The notes under the pieces: model-generated
Seen by the model: the letters and a program-made list of their open reading frames with translations, nothing else
The model's database searches: none
What the model was told of the DNA's origin: nothing
Shown here: positions 52,770-61,100 of the stretch, piece by piece
How the letters are laid out: each line of letters starts with the position of its first letter
Numbering within the stretch: the stretch's first letter is position 1
Position numbers and translations under genes: made by a program
Assembly (NCBI RefSeq): GCF_001922545.1
Contig: NZ_CP018744.1
Location: 682,001 to 746,000, forward strand
DNA length: 64,000 nt
Source: Borreliella garinii
GTDB lineage: Bacteria > Spirochaetota > Spirochaetia > Borreliales > Borreliaceae
Direction: 5' to 3'

Positions 52770-52809
52770 TACACGAAGTTTTTTAAAAATGTAATTTATA
52801 GGAGGTATC

Positions 52810-53187
52810 ATGCAAAAAGCTAGTTTTGAGCATGACTTTATTGAAGAGATAAAAAAATTTCTTTCAGCTGAAAAAAGAGAGATATTAGATTCTATTAAGT
52901 CTGTAGAAAATAGCAAAAAGGAAATAATTAATAATGATATGTATCCAAAGGATGTTGTTGATATTGCTTTTGATAATATGGATGGAAATAATCTTGAAGC
53001 GTTAGGTTTTGTTGAAAAAAGAAAGTTGAATTTAATAAATCAAGCTCTTTATAGAATTTCTCAAAATTCTTATGGTAAGTGCTTGGCTTGTGAAAAAGAG
53101 ATTGCTAGAGAGAGACTTTTAGCGATTCCTTATGCTTTTTTATGTATTAGTTGTCAGACAAAAAAAGAAAAAAAGAGTAAAAGATGA
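52810..53187 (+). CDS. dksA: DksA/TraR-family RNA polymerase-binding regulator
   Basis: 125 aa, slightly shorter than E. coli DksA (151). A helical coiled region (about 1-85) carries the tip, followed by a four-Cys zinc finger (C91, C94, C112, C115; CLACEKEIARERLLAIPYAF). It enters the RNA polymerase secondary channel and works with (p)ppGpp in the stringent response; Rel is encoded at 26224. ATG preceded by AGGAGGT. It converges on the OmpA-domain gene with 11 bases between stops. B31 BB0168 by order. Confidence 0.94.
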   Translation: MQKASFEHDFIEEIKKFLSAEKREILDSIKSVENSKKEIINNDMYPKDVVDIAFDNMDGNNLEALGFVEKRKLNLINQALYRISQNSYGKCLACEKEIARERLLAIPYAFLCISCQTKKEKKSKR

Positions 53188-53198
53188 TACATCTTAAG

Positions 53199-54368
53199 TT
53201 AGTTATTTAATATTGTAATTTCTACTCGTCTATTTTTAGCCTTTAATGGGGACGAATTAGGATATTTTGGTTTTTGAGATCCCCATCCTTTAAATAGTAT
53301 TTGATCTTTGTTTTTTACTTTCATTTTTATCAAATAATTTCCAATTGTACGAGCTCTTTTTTCAGAGAGCTCGTACATCTCTTCTTCTAATCCAAATTGT
53401 TCAGTATGTCCTTCTATTAGAATGTTATTTTTTTCAAATTTTTCAAGAAGTTTAGCTATAAGGTCAAGTTTTTTATATTCTTTTTGTAGTATTTGGAATG
53501 AGTCAGGATAAAATTCAATATCTAAGCTTAAATTAATACCTTTATTATTTTTTTCAACGACAATATTTTTTATTTTTTTTTCTTGGATGTAATTTTCAAC
53601 TTCAGTTTCAATGAAATTATCATTTGGAAGTTCAATTGAAACTATTCTGCCAAGGGAGTTTCCAATCATTTTAAAATGTTGGTTGTTATTCTGCTTTATT
53701 TCAAAAATATATTCGTCATTGTATTTATATGTATTACCAATTTCATTGTCAAAATAAATTTTTTGTTCTACTTTTTGATAGAAAGAGATGTTTTTTATAT
53801 TATATTGTGATTCATAATTAGAAAGAATTATGTGGTAATGTTTGCCGTTGTACTCTTCCTTACCTTTATATTCGTAGTTAACATTAAATTTTACAATGAA
53901 ATCTTTCATGCTTTTGTCTATTTTTGAGGCTTCTATGTACTCTTCTGCGGGGTATGTCCATTTTTCATTTATTTTGATAGGTGTTTTTGGAAATCTTGGA
54001 ATGCCTCTAACAGAGGGTCTTTTTTGATTTGCTCCTATTATATATTCTCCTTGTTTATTTACACTGAAGGTTTCTTCAAACTCTTCATTTAATAGATAAG
54101 GTTCATTAATGTTTTTTCTTTTTAAGATTCTAAAAAAAGCTTTAATGTTTGCAAATTTTTCTTTTGTGTCTTTTATTTCACTTGAAATTTGAATATTTGT
54201 TGTAGAACTTGAATTGTAATGGCCGTTAAAATAAACTTTTTGATTATCTTTGCCTTCTAATCTAAACTTTGTACCTTTAATGTATTTAAATTCAAAGGTT
54301 TCAGAAGACAAAGCTAATCTTTGAACTAAAAATAATAGCAACAATAGCATGGCTGCTTTTATATTCAT
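53199..54368 (-). CDS. Exported protein with C-terminal OmpA-like domain
   Basis: 389 aa. Signal peptide MNIKAAMLLLLLFLVQRLALS, a beta-rich middle domain, and an OmpA-like peptidoglycan-binding domain at about 275-389 (ILIEGHTEQFG, ELSEKRARTIGNYLI, GWGSQKPKYPN, KNRRVEITI). The conserved Asp/Arg of OmpA domains that hold the wall peptide are represented by the region NRRVEI and the GHTE loop (Glu where Asp is common). Probably periplasmic or outer-membrane-linked, tied to the cell wall. Similar to treponemal TmpC/OmpA-type proteins. B31 BB0167 by order. Confidence 0.87.
   Translation of the reverse strand: MNIKAAMLLLLLFLVQRLALSSETFEFKYIKGTKFRLEGKDNQKVYFNGHYNSSSTTNIQISSEIKDTKEKFANIKAFFRILKRKNINEPYLLNEEFEETFSVNKQGEYIIGANQKRPSVRGIPRFPKTPIKINEKWTYPAEEYIEASKIDKSMKDFIVKFNVNYEYKGKEEYNGKHYHIILSNYESQYNIKNISFYQKVEQKIYFDNEIGNTYKYNDEYIFEIKQNNNQHFKMIGNSLGRIVSIELPNDNFIETEVENYIQEKKIKNIVVEKNNKGINLSLDIEFYPDSFQILQKEYKKLDLIAKLLEKFEKNNILIEGHTEQFGLEEEMYELSEKRARTIGNYLIKMKVKNKDQILFKGWGSQKPKYPNSSPLKAKNRRVEITILNN
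53346..53377 (+). other. 11-12-bp perfect stem-loop inside the OmpA-domain gene, 160 bases past dksA
   Basis: TGTACGAGCTC (53346-53356) pairs perfectly with GAGCTCGTACA (53367-53377), with a further T-A pair and an 8-base loop. It has five to six G/C pairs. On the plus strand a pyrimidine-rich stretch follows. It could block or end dksA read-through transcripts; it is within coding sequence of the opposite gene. Confidence 0.45.
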
Positions 54369-54431
54369 TAATAGATTTTATCATAAAAGTATTTAATTTC
54401 TAAATTTTTCTTAAAATTGCTATTTTATATT

Positions 54432-54458
54432 TTGTTCTGATCTGATATTTATTATAAT
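54432..54458 (+). promoter_or_regulatory. Candidate promoter of malQ
   Basis: A perfect TATAAT (54453-54458) lies 52 bases before the malQ ATG. TTGTTC at 54432-54437 is the nearest -35 candidate, but the 15-base spacer is short, so the -35 is doubtful. TCTGATCTGAT between them is a small direct repeat. Confidence 0.4.
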
Positions 54459-54509
54459 TTATAACACAGTGGGCAATTATTTAAATTATTAATTAATAGG
54501 GGTTTTTAT

Positions 54510-56030
54510 ATGAAGTATAAAAAAATAAGAATTAATTTAAATTTAAAAAGAAAAAGTGGTATTTTGCTTAATATAAGCTCTTTGCCATCTAAATATGGTA
54601 TTGGAGATTTGGGGAAAGGGGCTTATAAATTTATAGATTTTTTGTTTGCATCTTCGCAAAGCTATTGGCAAATGTTTGCTTATTCTCCTATTGATTTTAC
54701 AAGATCTCCTCCTTACTCAATTTTTTCGGCTTTTGCTGGCAATGTTTATTATATTGATTTAGAGGCTCTTGACAAATTTATAGATTCAGATTTAAACCTT
54801 TTAAAGGAAAATGAAACCAGATACTCTGATTTAAAAAAAATAAGCTTTAAAGATAAATTTCTTAAAGAAGCTGCTTTAAATTTTATTAATAGAGCTTCGG
54901 CTGATGAGGTTAGAAGCTTTGAAAAATTTAAAAAAAAGTCTTCTTATTGGCTTTTAGATTTTGCAAGTTTTGTTGCATTTAAAGAATATTTTCTAAAAGA
55001 TTCAAGGGATGCTTTTAATGTTATTTTTGATAGAGGAATTCTTAAAAGAAATGAAAAAGACTTATTTAAATTGAGAAATATCCTCTCAAAAGAGATTAAA
55101 GTGCAAGAGGTACTGCAGTATTTCTTTTTTTCACAGTTTCAAGCTTTAAAGTGTTATGCAAATGACAAAGGAATTGAGCTAGTTATGAACGTGCCTCTTT
55201 TTATAGCGTATGATTCTGCTGATGTTTGGGCGCATCAAAAATATTTTAAGTTAAGATTTGATGCAAGCAAAGATAAGGTTGCAGGAATTTCTCCAGATTA
55301 TTTTTTAGAGCAAGAGCAAGCTTGGGATAGTCCAGCTTATAGCTGGAATGTTTTAAAGAAAGTTAATTATGAATGGTGGGTAAAAAGGATTGGAATTTTA
55401 AGAAAGTATGTAGATGTAATTAAAATTGATCATTTCAGAGGTTTTGTTTCTACTTGGGAAGTTAGCGTTGGTGAGGCTTATGCTTTTAATGGGTTGTGGG
55501 TAAAGTCACCAGGACGAGATTTTTTTAATTTTATTTTAAATGAAATTAAAGATTTAAAAATTTGGGTTGAAGATTTTGAAAATGATCTTGAAGATGCTTC
55601 AAGGTTAAGAGATTTTTTTAATTTTCCAGGAATGAGAATAATGAAGCTTGCCTTTGATTTTGATTCGGACAATCAGAATCTTCCTCATAATTATATTAAA
55701 AATTGTATAGTTTACACAGGAATTGGCGATAATGGCACAATACGAGAATTTGTTAATTCTTTAGATGATTTACATAAAAAGTATATTTTTGATTATTTAA
55801 ATACAAATGAAGATTTTGTTGTTTGGGGCATGATAAGAAGTGCTATGAGCAGTGTTTCTGATAATGTAATAATACCGATGCAAGATTATATTAGTTTAGG
55901 AGATGAATTTAGTGTAAATATTCCAAAAAACACTTTAAACAATTGGATTTTTAGATTATTAGAAAGTGATTTAGATGCTACTTTGAGTAAAAATATAAGT
56001 TTTATTACAAGGCTTTATGGCAGGGCTTAA
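54510..56030 (+). CDS. malQ: 4-alpha-glucanotransferase family protein (MalQ, GH77)
   Basis: 506 aa, normal GH77 length. Clear family text: RKSGILLNISSLPSKYGIGDLG, SADVWAHQKYF, AGISPDYF and IKIDHFRGF with the nucleophile Asp. Other positions depart from the usual signatures: EQAWDSPAYSW for GQ.WGNP.Y.W, VEDFEND for EDLG, and YTGIGDNGT for YTGTHDNDT, so the active-site His is Gly here. The acid/base Glu (in VEDF) and second Asp (in GDN) remain. Activity or specificity may be shifted. ATG preceded by ATAGGGG. B31 BB0166 by order. Confidence 0.9.
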   Translation: MKYKKIRINLNLKRKSGILLNISSLPSKYGIGDLGKGAYKFIDFLFASSQSYWQMFAYSPIDFTRSPPYSIFSAFAGNVYYIDLEALDKFIDSDLNLLKENETRYSDLKKISFKDKFLKEAALNFINRASADEVRSFEKFKKKSSYWLLDFASFVAFKEYFLKDSRDAFNVIFDRGILKRNEKDLFKLRNILSKEIKVQEVLQYFFFSQFQALKCYANDKGIELVMNVPLFIAYDSADVWAHQKYFKLRFDASKDKVAGISPDYFLEQEQAWDSPAYSWNVLKKVNYEWWVKRIGILRKYVDVIKIDHFRGFVSTWEVSVGEAYAFNGLWVKSPGRDFFNFILNEIKDLKIWVEDFENDLEDASRLRDFFNFPGMRIMKLAFDFDSDNQNLPHNYIKNCIVYTGIGDNGTIREFVNSLDDLHKKYIFDYLNTNEDFVVWGMIRSAMSSVSDNVIIPMQDYISLGDEFSVNIPKNTLNNWIFRLLESDLDATLSKNISFITRLYGRA

Positions 56031-56141
56031 GATTTTTAATAAGACACTTGTTATAATATTTTTAAATTTAATTGATATCCAATTAGTTAAATAAAAATCA
56101 TTGTTATTTAATATTTTTTGATTTGCAAGTATTATGTATTA

Positions 56142-57986
56142 ATGTATATGAAAATTTTTATCTATTGGATAGTTATTTTCTTCTTTTTTATTTTTAAAGT
56201 TTTTAGTATATATTCATTAACCGATGAAGAATTTTTTAAAAAATATAGTTTATTTTTTGTTCATAAAGGATTTTTGAGCAAAAATATTAATGGGGAAATA
56301 ACCAAAGTTCAAGTTAATGGGATAGATTCTAGGTGGGTTTATCCTTTTAATAAGCTTGTACCTAGTCGAATTACCTCGATTTATGAAGATGTTTATTCTT
56401 CAAGTTCATTTTTAACTACAAGTGATAATCTTTATGTTTCTTATGATTATTCAAAGAATTTTAGAAAATTAGTGGGAATTAACAAATTTAACAGTAGTGC
56501 ATATATTACATCGAGCGCCTTTTCTCAAGGAGAGTATAAGCGTATTGCTATTGGAACTGCGATTCATGGCATTTATCTTAGTGTCAATGGAGCTGTTAGT
56601 TTTAAAAATTTAAATCATTTAATTCCTCAGATTTATCTGGGTGCAGGGTATTACGACATTATTAGTGCTGTTGAATTTTCAAGAGAAGATATAAATAATT
56701 TATATTTTTCTTCTGGAGTTTATGGAGATATTTTTTTAATTAGTCAGAAAAGTGGATTTATTAAAAAAATTTCTTTTCCTTTTAAAAAGCAAATAATACG
56801 TATTTTAGATTTATCTAGCAAGAATGTGGAAAAAATTTTAGTTAGAACATATGATAATCATTTTTATTCTTATTTTAATGAACAATGGTTATTTATTGGG
56901 AAATTATCTTTGCAAGATCAGGATTTTGTTGAAAAATCACAAAGAATGCAGCTTGCTAAAAATAAAGGGTCTATTTATTTAACAGCGCATACATTGAGTA
57001 ATAACAGGGCAGTTGATGAAAGATTTAAATTCATTAAAGATTCAGGTATGAATGCTGTTGTGATTGATTTTAAAGATGATAATGGTAATTTAACTTATTC
57101 TAGTAAGCTTTCTTTGCCCAATAGATTAGGATCTATTAAAAACTTAATTGATGTTTCTTATATTCTTAAAAAAGCTAGAGAACTTGGAATTTATGTTATT
57201 GCTAGATGTGTTGTATTTAAAGATGCAAAATTGTATTATTATAATAATTTTAAGCATGCTCTTTGGAATAAACGGACGAATAAACCTTGGGCTCATTTTA
57301 TTAAAAAAGTTGATTCTAGTGGTCTTGTGAAATATGTACAAGTAGAGCATTGGGTAGATATTTTTTCTCCTGCCACTTGGGAGTATAATATTTCTATTGC
57401 AAAGGAAATACAATCTTTTGGAGTTGATGAGATACAGTTTGATTATATTAGATTTCCATCAGATGGTCCTGTATATTTTGCAACCTCAAAAATGAATAAG
57501 TATGAGATGCGCCCCGTTGATGCTCTTGAGTCTTTTTTGATTATGGCAAGAGAACAGCTTTATATTCCTATTTCTGTTGATATTTATGGGTACAATGGTT
57601 GGTTTCCTACTAATAGCATTGGGCAAAGTATTGCAATGTTGTCAGATTATGTTGATGTTATATCTCCTATGTTTTATCCTTCGCACTATACTAATGATTT
57701 TTTGCCAAGCAATTCTTATTATACAAAAAGAGCTTATAAGATTTATAAAGAGGGGAGTGATAGAGCATTTATGTTTTCTTTAAATGGGGTTGTCATTAGG
57801 CCTTATGTTCAAGCTTTTTTATTGGGAAAAGAAAGGTTTGTGAATGATGAGATTTATTTAAACTATTTAAAGTTTCAGCTTAAAGGGGTTAAAGAGTCGC
57901 TTGGTAGTGGTTTTAGTCTTTGGAACGCATCTAATGTTTATTATATGGTTAAAGGCAATTTAAAAGAATATTTAGATTCTTTTTAA
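56142..57986 (+). CDS. Exported putative glycoside hydrolase (DUF4015/GHL-like)
   Basis: 614 aa from ATG 56142; ATG 56148 is equally possible, and no strong Shine-Dalgarno is present. A signal or anchor helix (YWIVIFFFFIFKVFSIYS) opens the protein. Residues 30-270 form a beta-rich domain that may be a propeller. From about 276 on it has TAHTLSNNRAVDERFKFIKD, MNAVVIDFKDDNGNL, GVDEIQFDYIRFPSDG and VISPMFYPSHY, the characteristic sequence of DUF4015 putative glycosyl-hydrolase TIM barrels. The acidic residues in VIDFKDD and DEIQFDY could be catalytic. Substrate unknown. B31 BB0165 by order. Confidence 0.85.
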   Translation: MYMKIFIYWIVIFFFFIFKVFSIYSLTDEEFFKKYSLFFVHKGFLSKNINGEITKVQVNGIDSRWVYPFNKLVPSRITSIYEDVYSSSSFLTTSDNLYVSYDYSKNFRKLVGINKFNSSAYITSSAFSQGEYKRIAIGTAIHGIYLSVNGAVSFKNLNHLIPQIYLGAGYYDIISAVEFSREDINNLYFSSGVYGDIFLISQKSGFIKKISFPFKKQIIRILDLSSKNVEKILVRTYDNHFYSYFNEQWLFIGKLSLQDQDFVEKSQRMQLAKNKGSIYLTAHTLSNNRAVDERFKFIKDSGMNAVVIDFKDDNGNLTYSSKLSLPNRLGSIKNLIDVSYILKKARELGIYVIARCVVFKDAKLYYYNNFKHALWNKRTNKPWAHFIKKVDSSGLVKYVQVEHWVDIFSPATWEYNISIAKEIQSFGVDEIQFDYIRFPSDGPVYFATSKMNKYEMRPVDALESFLIMAREQLYIPISVDIYGYNGWFPTNSIGQSIAMLSDYVDVISPMFYPSHYTNDFLPSNSYYTKRAYKIYKEGSDRAFMFSLNGVVIRPYVQAFLLGKERFVNDEIYLNYLKFQLKGVKESLGSGFSLWNASNVYYMVKGNLKEYLDSF

Positions 57987-58013
57987 TTGTTCTTTCTTGT
58001 AAAGGAGATTTAT

Positions 58014-59003
58014 TTGGAACATTTAATTCAATTTTTTTATGTAGGATTTGGTATTTTTTTATTGTATCTTGGTGGTAATTTACTTTTAAAAAGTTCAGTT
58101 AGCATTGCTACTTATTTAAAAGTTCCAACACTTTTAATAGGAGTTACAATAGTATCTTTTTCAACAAGCGCTCCAGAGCTTTTTACAAGTTTAGTGGCGG
58201 CTTTTAAGGGTAAAAACGAAATTGTTGTTTCTAATGTTATTGGTAGCAATATTATTAACATGTTGCTCGCTCTGCCTTTAGCGGGATTATTTTTAAGGAT
58301 TAAGGCAGATTTTAAAAGGCTTAAGCTTTCTTTTATGTTTCTGTTTTTATTAATGTTTCTTCTTTTGCTGCTTTCATTTGATTTTAGATCTTATTCTTTT
58401 TTTGCAGTACCTTATAATCGCTTTAGCTCATTAAGTATCTTAATTTTGTTTTTATCATATCTTTTATTCTTTTACAAAGAAGAAAAAGCGCATTTCAGCT
58501 TAGAAAATAATCCTTCTCAAGAAGGTGTAAGTAATTTAAATCAGAGTTTAAATTTTATATTTTTTAATACGTTAAGCTTTTTTATTAGCATGTATTTTCT
58601 TTATTTGGGATCGAAATTATTGGTGGATGGGGCTCTTTATATTGCTAACAATGTTTTTAATGTTAGTGAAAAGTTGATTGGAATTATAGTTGTAGCTTTT
58701 GGAACAAGCGTTCCCGAGCTTGTTGTATCTCTTTTTGCAATCATTAGAAAAGAGTCAGATATTGCATTTGGAAACATTATTGGTAGCAATATTTTTAATA
58801 TTGGATTTATTTTAGCTAGTAGTAGTTTTTTTAAACCTATCTTGTTGCAAGATATTTATATTTTAGATTTTAGTATAATGGTGTTTATAACTTTAGTTTT
58901 ATTCTTAGTGGTTAAATTTAAAGGGGTTTTTAGCAGAGGCATTTCTTTGATTTTTTTGCTTTTATATGTTTTTTATAATTTAATGTTATTTAACTTTTAT
59001 TGA
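58014..59003 (+). CDS. Calcium/sodium antiporter family protein (YrbG-like)
   Basis: 329 aa from TTG 58014, 6 bases after AAGGAG; the frame is open from 57987 but without a ribosome-binding site. Ten or so membrane helices with the two inverted alpha repeats of the exchanger family: VSFSTSAPELFTSL with VVSNVIGSNIINML, and VAFGTSVPELVVSL with AFGNIIGSNIFNIG. Both acidic residues of the ion sites (APEL, VPEL) are intact. It exchanges Na+ or another monovalent ion for Ca2+ across the inner membrane; ion specificity cannot be read. B31 BB0164 by order. Confidence 0.92.
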   Translation: MEHLIQFFYVGFGIFLLYLGGNLLLKSSVSIATYLKVPTLLIGVTIVSFSTSAPELFTSLVAAFKGKNEIVVSNVIGSNIINMLLALPLAGLFLRIKADFKRLKLSFMFLFLLMFLLLLLSFDFRSYSFFAVPYNRFSSLSILILFLSYLLFFYKEEKAHFSLENNPSQEGVSNLNQSLNFIFFNTLSFFISMYFLYLGSKLLVDGALYIANNVFNVSEKLIGIIVVAFGTSVPELVVSLFAIIRKESDIAFGNIIGSNIFNIGFILASSSFFKPILLQDIYILDFSIMVFITLVLFLVVKFKGVFSRGISLIFLLLYVFYNLMLFNFY

Positions 59004-59083
59004 TTATGTGATCTTAATTTTAGCTTATTAATATATTTTTAATGTAATATGTTTTATTATTTAAATGTAATAAAAGGAACAAT

Positions 59084-60832
59084 ATGAAAAAATTACCAGA
59101 AATTTTTTATATGAGTGGCAAAGAAGTAGATATTTTGATTTCTCAGCTAGGAATAGCTTCTGATACCCAAAAATCAATTTTGAAAACTATTTTGTCTTAT
59201 AAAAAGAATGCTATAGATTATTCTTCTTTTATAGAAGAACATTCTGTAAGAATACGAGGTTTAAAAGGAGAGCTTGATTTTTTATTTCGCAAACTTTATG
59301 AAGTTAAAAGAGGAATAGTTACTAATAAAATAGTAGCGGATGGAGAATTTTTGCCAGATAACATAATTTTGACCGATGAGGCCAGTTATGATTTTTATTA
59401 TTATTCTATTGACGATTTATTTTTGAAAACTTATATAGGAATAGAGCTTTTTAGTTTTTTGCTTACTGTTAAAAACATAGAATCTAGTTTGTTGGTTTTT
59501 CAGAATGAATTTATAACCATTACAGATTCAGATATTAACTACAAATTTTTTGAAACAAAATCACGATTTAAAGAAATATTAGTTTGGAGATCATTGATAA
59601 TTCCATCGAGCAGGGCTTTATATTTTATTGAGTTTGTTAAAAAAATATTTTTTAATATTGCTTCTAATAATATTGTAAAAGATGTTTTCGTTAGAATAAA
59701 AGGATTAAAGCTTAGTGATTATGAGAGAGCCTTAGAAGAGGGTAAAAATATTATTGGTGCTATTGCTAAGATTCTCTCTGGTATTATTGAAATTAAGGAT
59801 GAAGTTCTTGGCAAGAAAGGAATCACTTTTTCTAAAAATTATTTTGTTTTTTTGGAATTTCTTAATCTTTTTATTAAAAATGAAAAAGACTTAGAAGAGC
59901 TTAAGGCTGTGGAAGCTATTAAAATTGACGAATCTTTAAAAGCAATTGAAAAGACTTTGGAATTTAAAAAAGGTCCAATTGCTAGAGAAGAGTTTTCTAG
60001 TATTGTAAAAGTTTATTCTGAGGGTCTTAACGATCCCGAAAATTTTTTATTAGTTGCTAATATGTACTTTTTTGAATCTAAAATTCATGATATTTTGCCA
60101 AAAATATTTCAAGTAAAAGAAAATTTTTATTTGTACAAACCTTTTGCATATGAGTTTTTTTTAGAAGAATATGAAAAGGTTTTACAATTTCTTAATAGTG
60201 AATTGAGGACCAGTATATTTAAAATTCTTAGTTTTGGGGATGATCCTTCTTCTATTTTCACAGAAGAGGGCTTAGAAGAAGTTATATCTAGATTAGTATC
60301 TAGATATATTATGAATGAGTATTGCTTAAAAAATAAAGTTAAATTTCTTGACCTTATTGTTTCTCATTACAGAAGAATTTATAAAACACAAAATGTTCAA
60401 GTCCATCTTAAAGATTTGATTAAAGTTGAAGCAGCAAAATATTTTAAGAATAGTAACGAATTACTACCTTTGTATAAAATATATAAACTTGATTTATATT
60501 CGCTTTTGAATGCTGCTTACAAAGATTTAAGTTTGTTTAAAAGAATTGTTTTGTTTTTGACAGGTAAACATCAAAGCTATAAAGAGGCTTTGTCTAGATT
60601 GGATTTTAGAGCTGGTTTAAATAAAAATGGAAGTGGTCTTTTTGATTCAAACGAAAGAGTTAAAAGACAATTGGAAAAAATTAGAAAACAAAGAGAGGAA
60701 ATAAAAGCGCAAGTTAGAAATTCTTTCCCCAAAAAAGGTGCAACGCCTAAGCAGGCAGTAAATAAGAACTATACAAAACAAGAGCAAGATGAAGCATGGG
60801 TCAAATTTAGTGATAGGATACAAAAAAAATAG
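59084..60832 (+). CDS. Helical protein of unknown function
   Basis: 582 aa, predicted mostly helical, without signal peptide, membrane helix or known motif. The last 60 residues are highly charged (RQLEKIRKQREEIKAQVRNS, ending KFSDRIQKK) and may form a coiled coil. ATG preceded by AAAAGGAAC. It stands alone between the antiporter gene (80-base gap) and the divergent small-protein pair. B31 BB0163 by order. Function cannot be inferred. Confidence 0.78.
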   Translation: MKKLPEIFYMSGKEVDILISQLGIASDTQKSILKTILSYKKNAIDYSSFIEEHSVRIRGLKGELDFLFRKLYEVKRGIVTNKIVADGEFLPDNIILTDEASYDFYYYSIDDLFLKTYIGIELFSFLLTVKNIESSLLVFQNEFITITDSDINYKFFETKSRFKEILVWRSLIIPSSRALYFIEFVKKIFFNIASNNIVKDVFVRIKGLKLSDYERALEEGKNIIGAIAKILSGIIEIKDEVLGKKGITFSKNYFVFLEFLNLFIKNEKDLEELKAVEAIKIDESLKAIEKTLEFKKGPIAREEFSSIVKVYSEGLNDPENFLLVANMYFFESKIHDILPKIFQVKENFYLYKPFAYEFFLEEYEKVLQFLNSELRTSIFKILSFGDDPSSIFTEEGLEEVISRLVSRYIMNEYCLKNKVKFLDLIVSHYRRIYKTQNVQVHLKDLIKVEAAKYFKNSNELLPLYKIYKLDLYSLLNAAYKDLSLFKRIVLFLTGKHQSYKEALSRLDFRAGLNKNGSGLFDSNERVKRQLEKIRKQREEIKAQVRNSFPKKGATPKQAVNKNYTKQEQDEAWVKFSDRIQKK

Positions 60833-60857
60833 CATTACAAGTGAGTGGATCTATTTG

Positions 60858-61025
60858 TTAAAATAAATCCCTTGGCTTTCTTGCTGTATTTTTTGAAGTT
60901 TGACATTCTGCATAATGCCTTATTTTTCCATTTTCAAATTTTGATTTCATTACAATTTTTCCTCCCCAGCGGCTTATCAGTTCTTTTGAACCTACTCTTT
61001 GAGCGTTTTTAGAAATTTTTGCCAT
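60858..61025 (-). CDS. Small basic protein, 55 aa, unknown function
   Basis: ATG at 61025 follows AAAAGGAGC with good spacing, and the frame runs 55 codons to TAA. The product starts MAKISKNAQRVGSKELISRW and ends NTARKPRDLF, with 14 Lys/Arg against four acidic residues, so a nucleic-acid-binding role is plausible but unproven. It ends 25 bases from the convergent 582-aa gene and diverges from the YD-repeat gene across a 75-base spacer containing a 13-bp-arm inverted repeat. By order it should be B31 BB0162. Confidence 0.8.
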   Translation of the reverse strand: MAKISKNAQRVGSKELISRWGGKIVMKSKFENGKIRHYAECQTSKNTARKPRDLF

Positions 61026-61035
61026 TTTAAGCTCC

Positions 61036-61072
61036 TTTTGATAGATTTATTGTATAATAAAATCTATCAAAA
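61036..61072. promoter_or_regulatory. 13-bp-arm inverted repeat between divergent genes
   Basis: TTTTGATAGATTT (61036-61048) and AAATCTATCAAAA (61060-61072) are perfect inverted arms around an 11-base centre containing TATAAT (61053-61058). For the minus-strand gene the repeat directly abuts the Shine-Dalgarno, and for the plus-strand gene it lies 15 bases before AAGGA. It could be an operator over the -10 region or an RNA hairpin in the leaders. Confidence 0.55.
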
Positions 61073-61100
61073 TAAGGTTGATTTATCAAGGAATTTATTC

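Noticed and set aside
53181-53198. AAGATG-ATA-CATCTT as the dksA terminator
   Set aside because: Only six base pairs and no T-run; too weak to call.
60999-61100. Upstream extension of the YD-repeat gene
   Set aside because: It is antisense to the 55-aa gene and would place 34 residues before a clear signal peptide.
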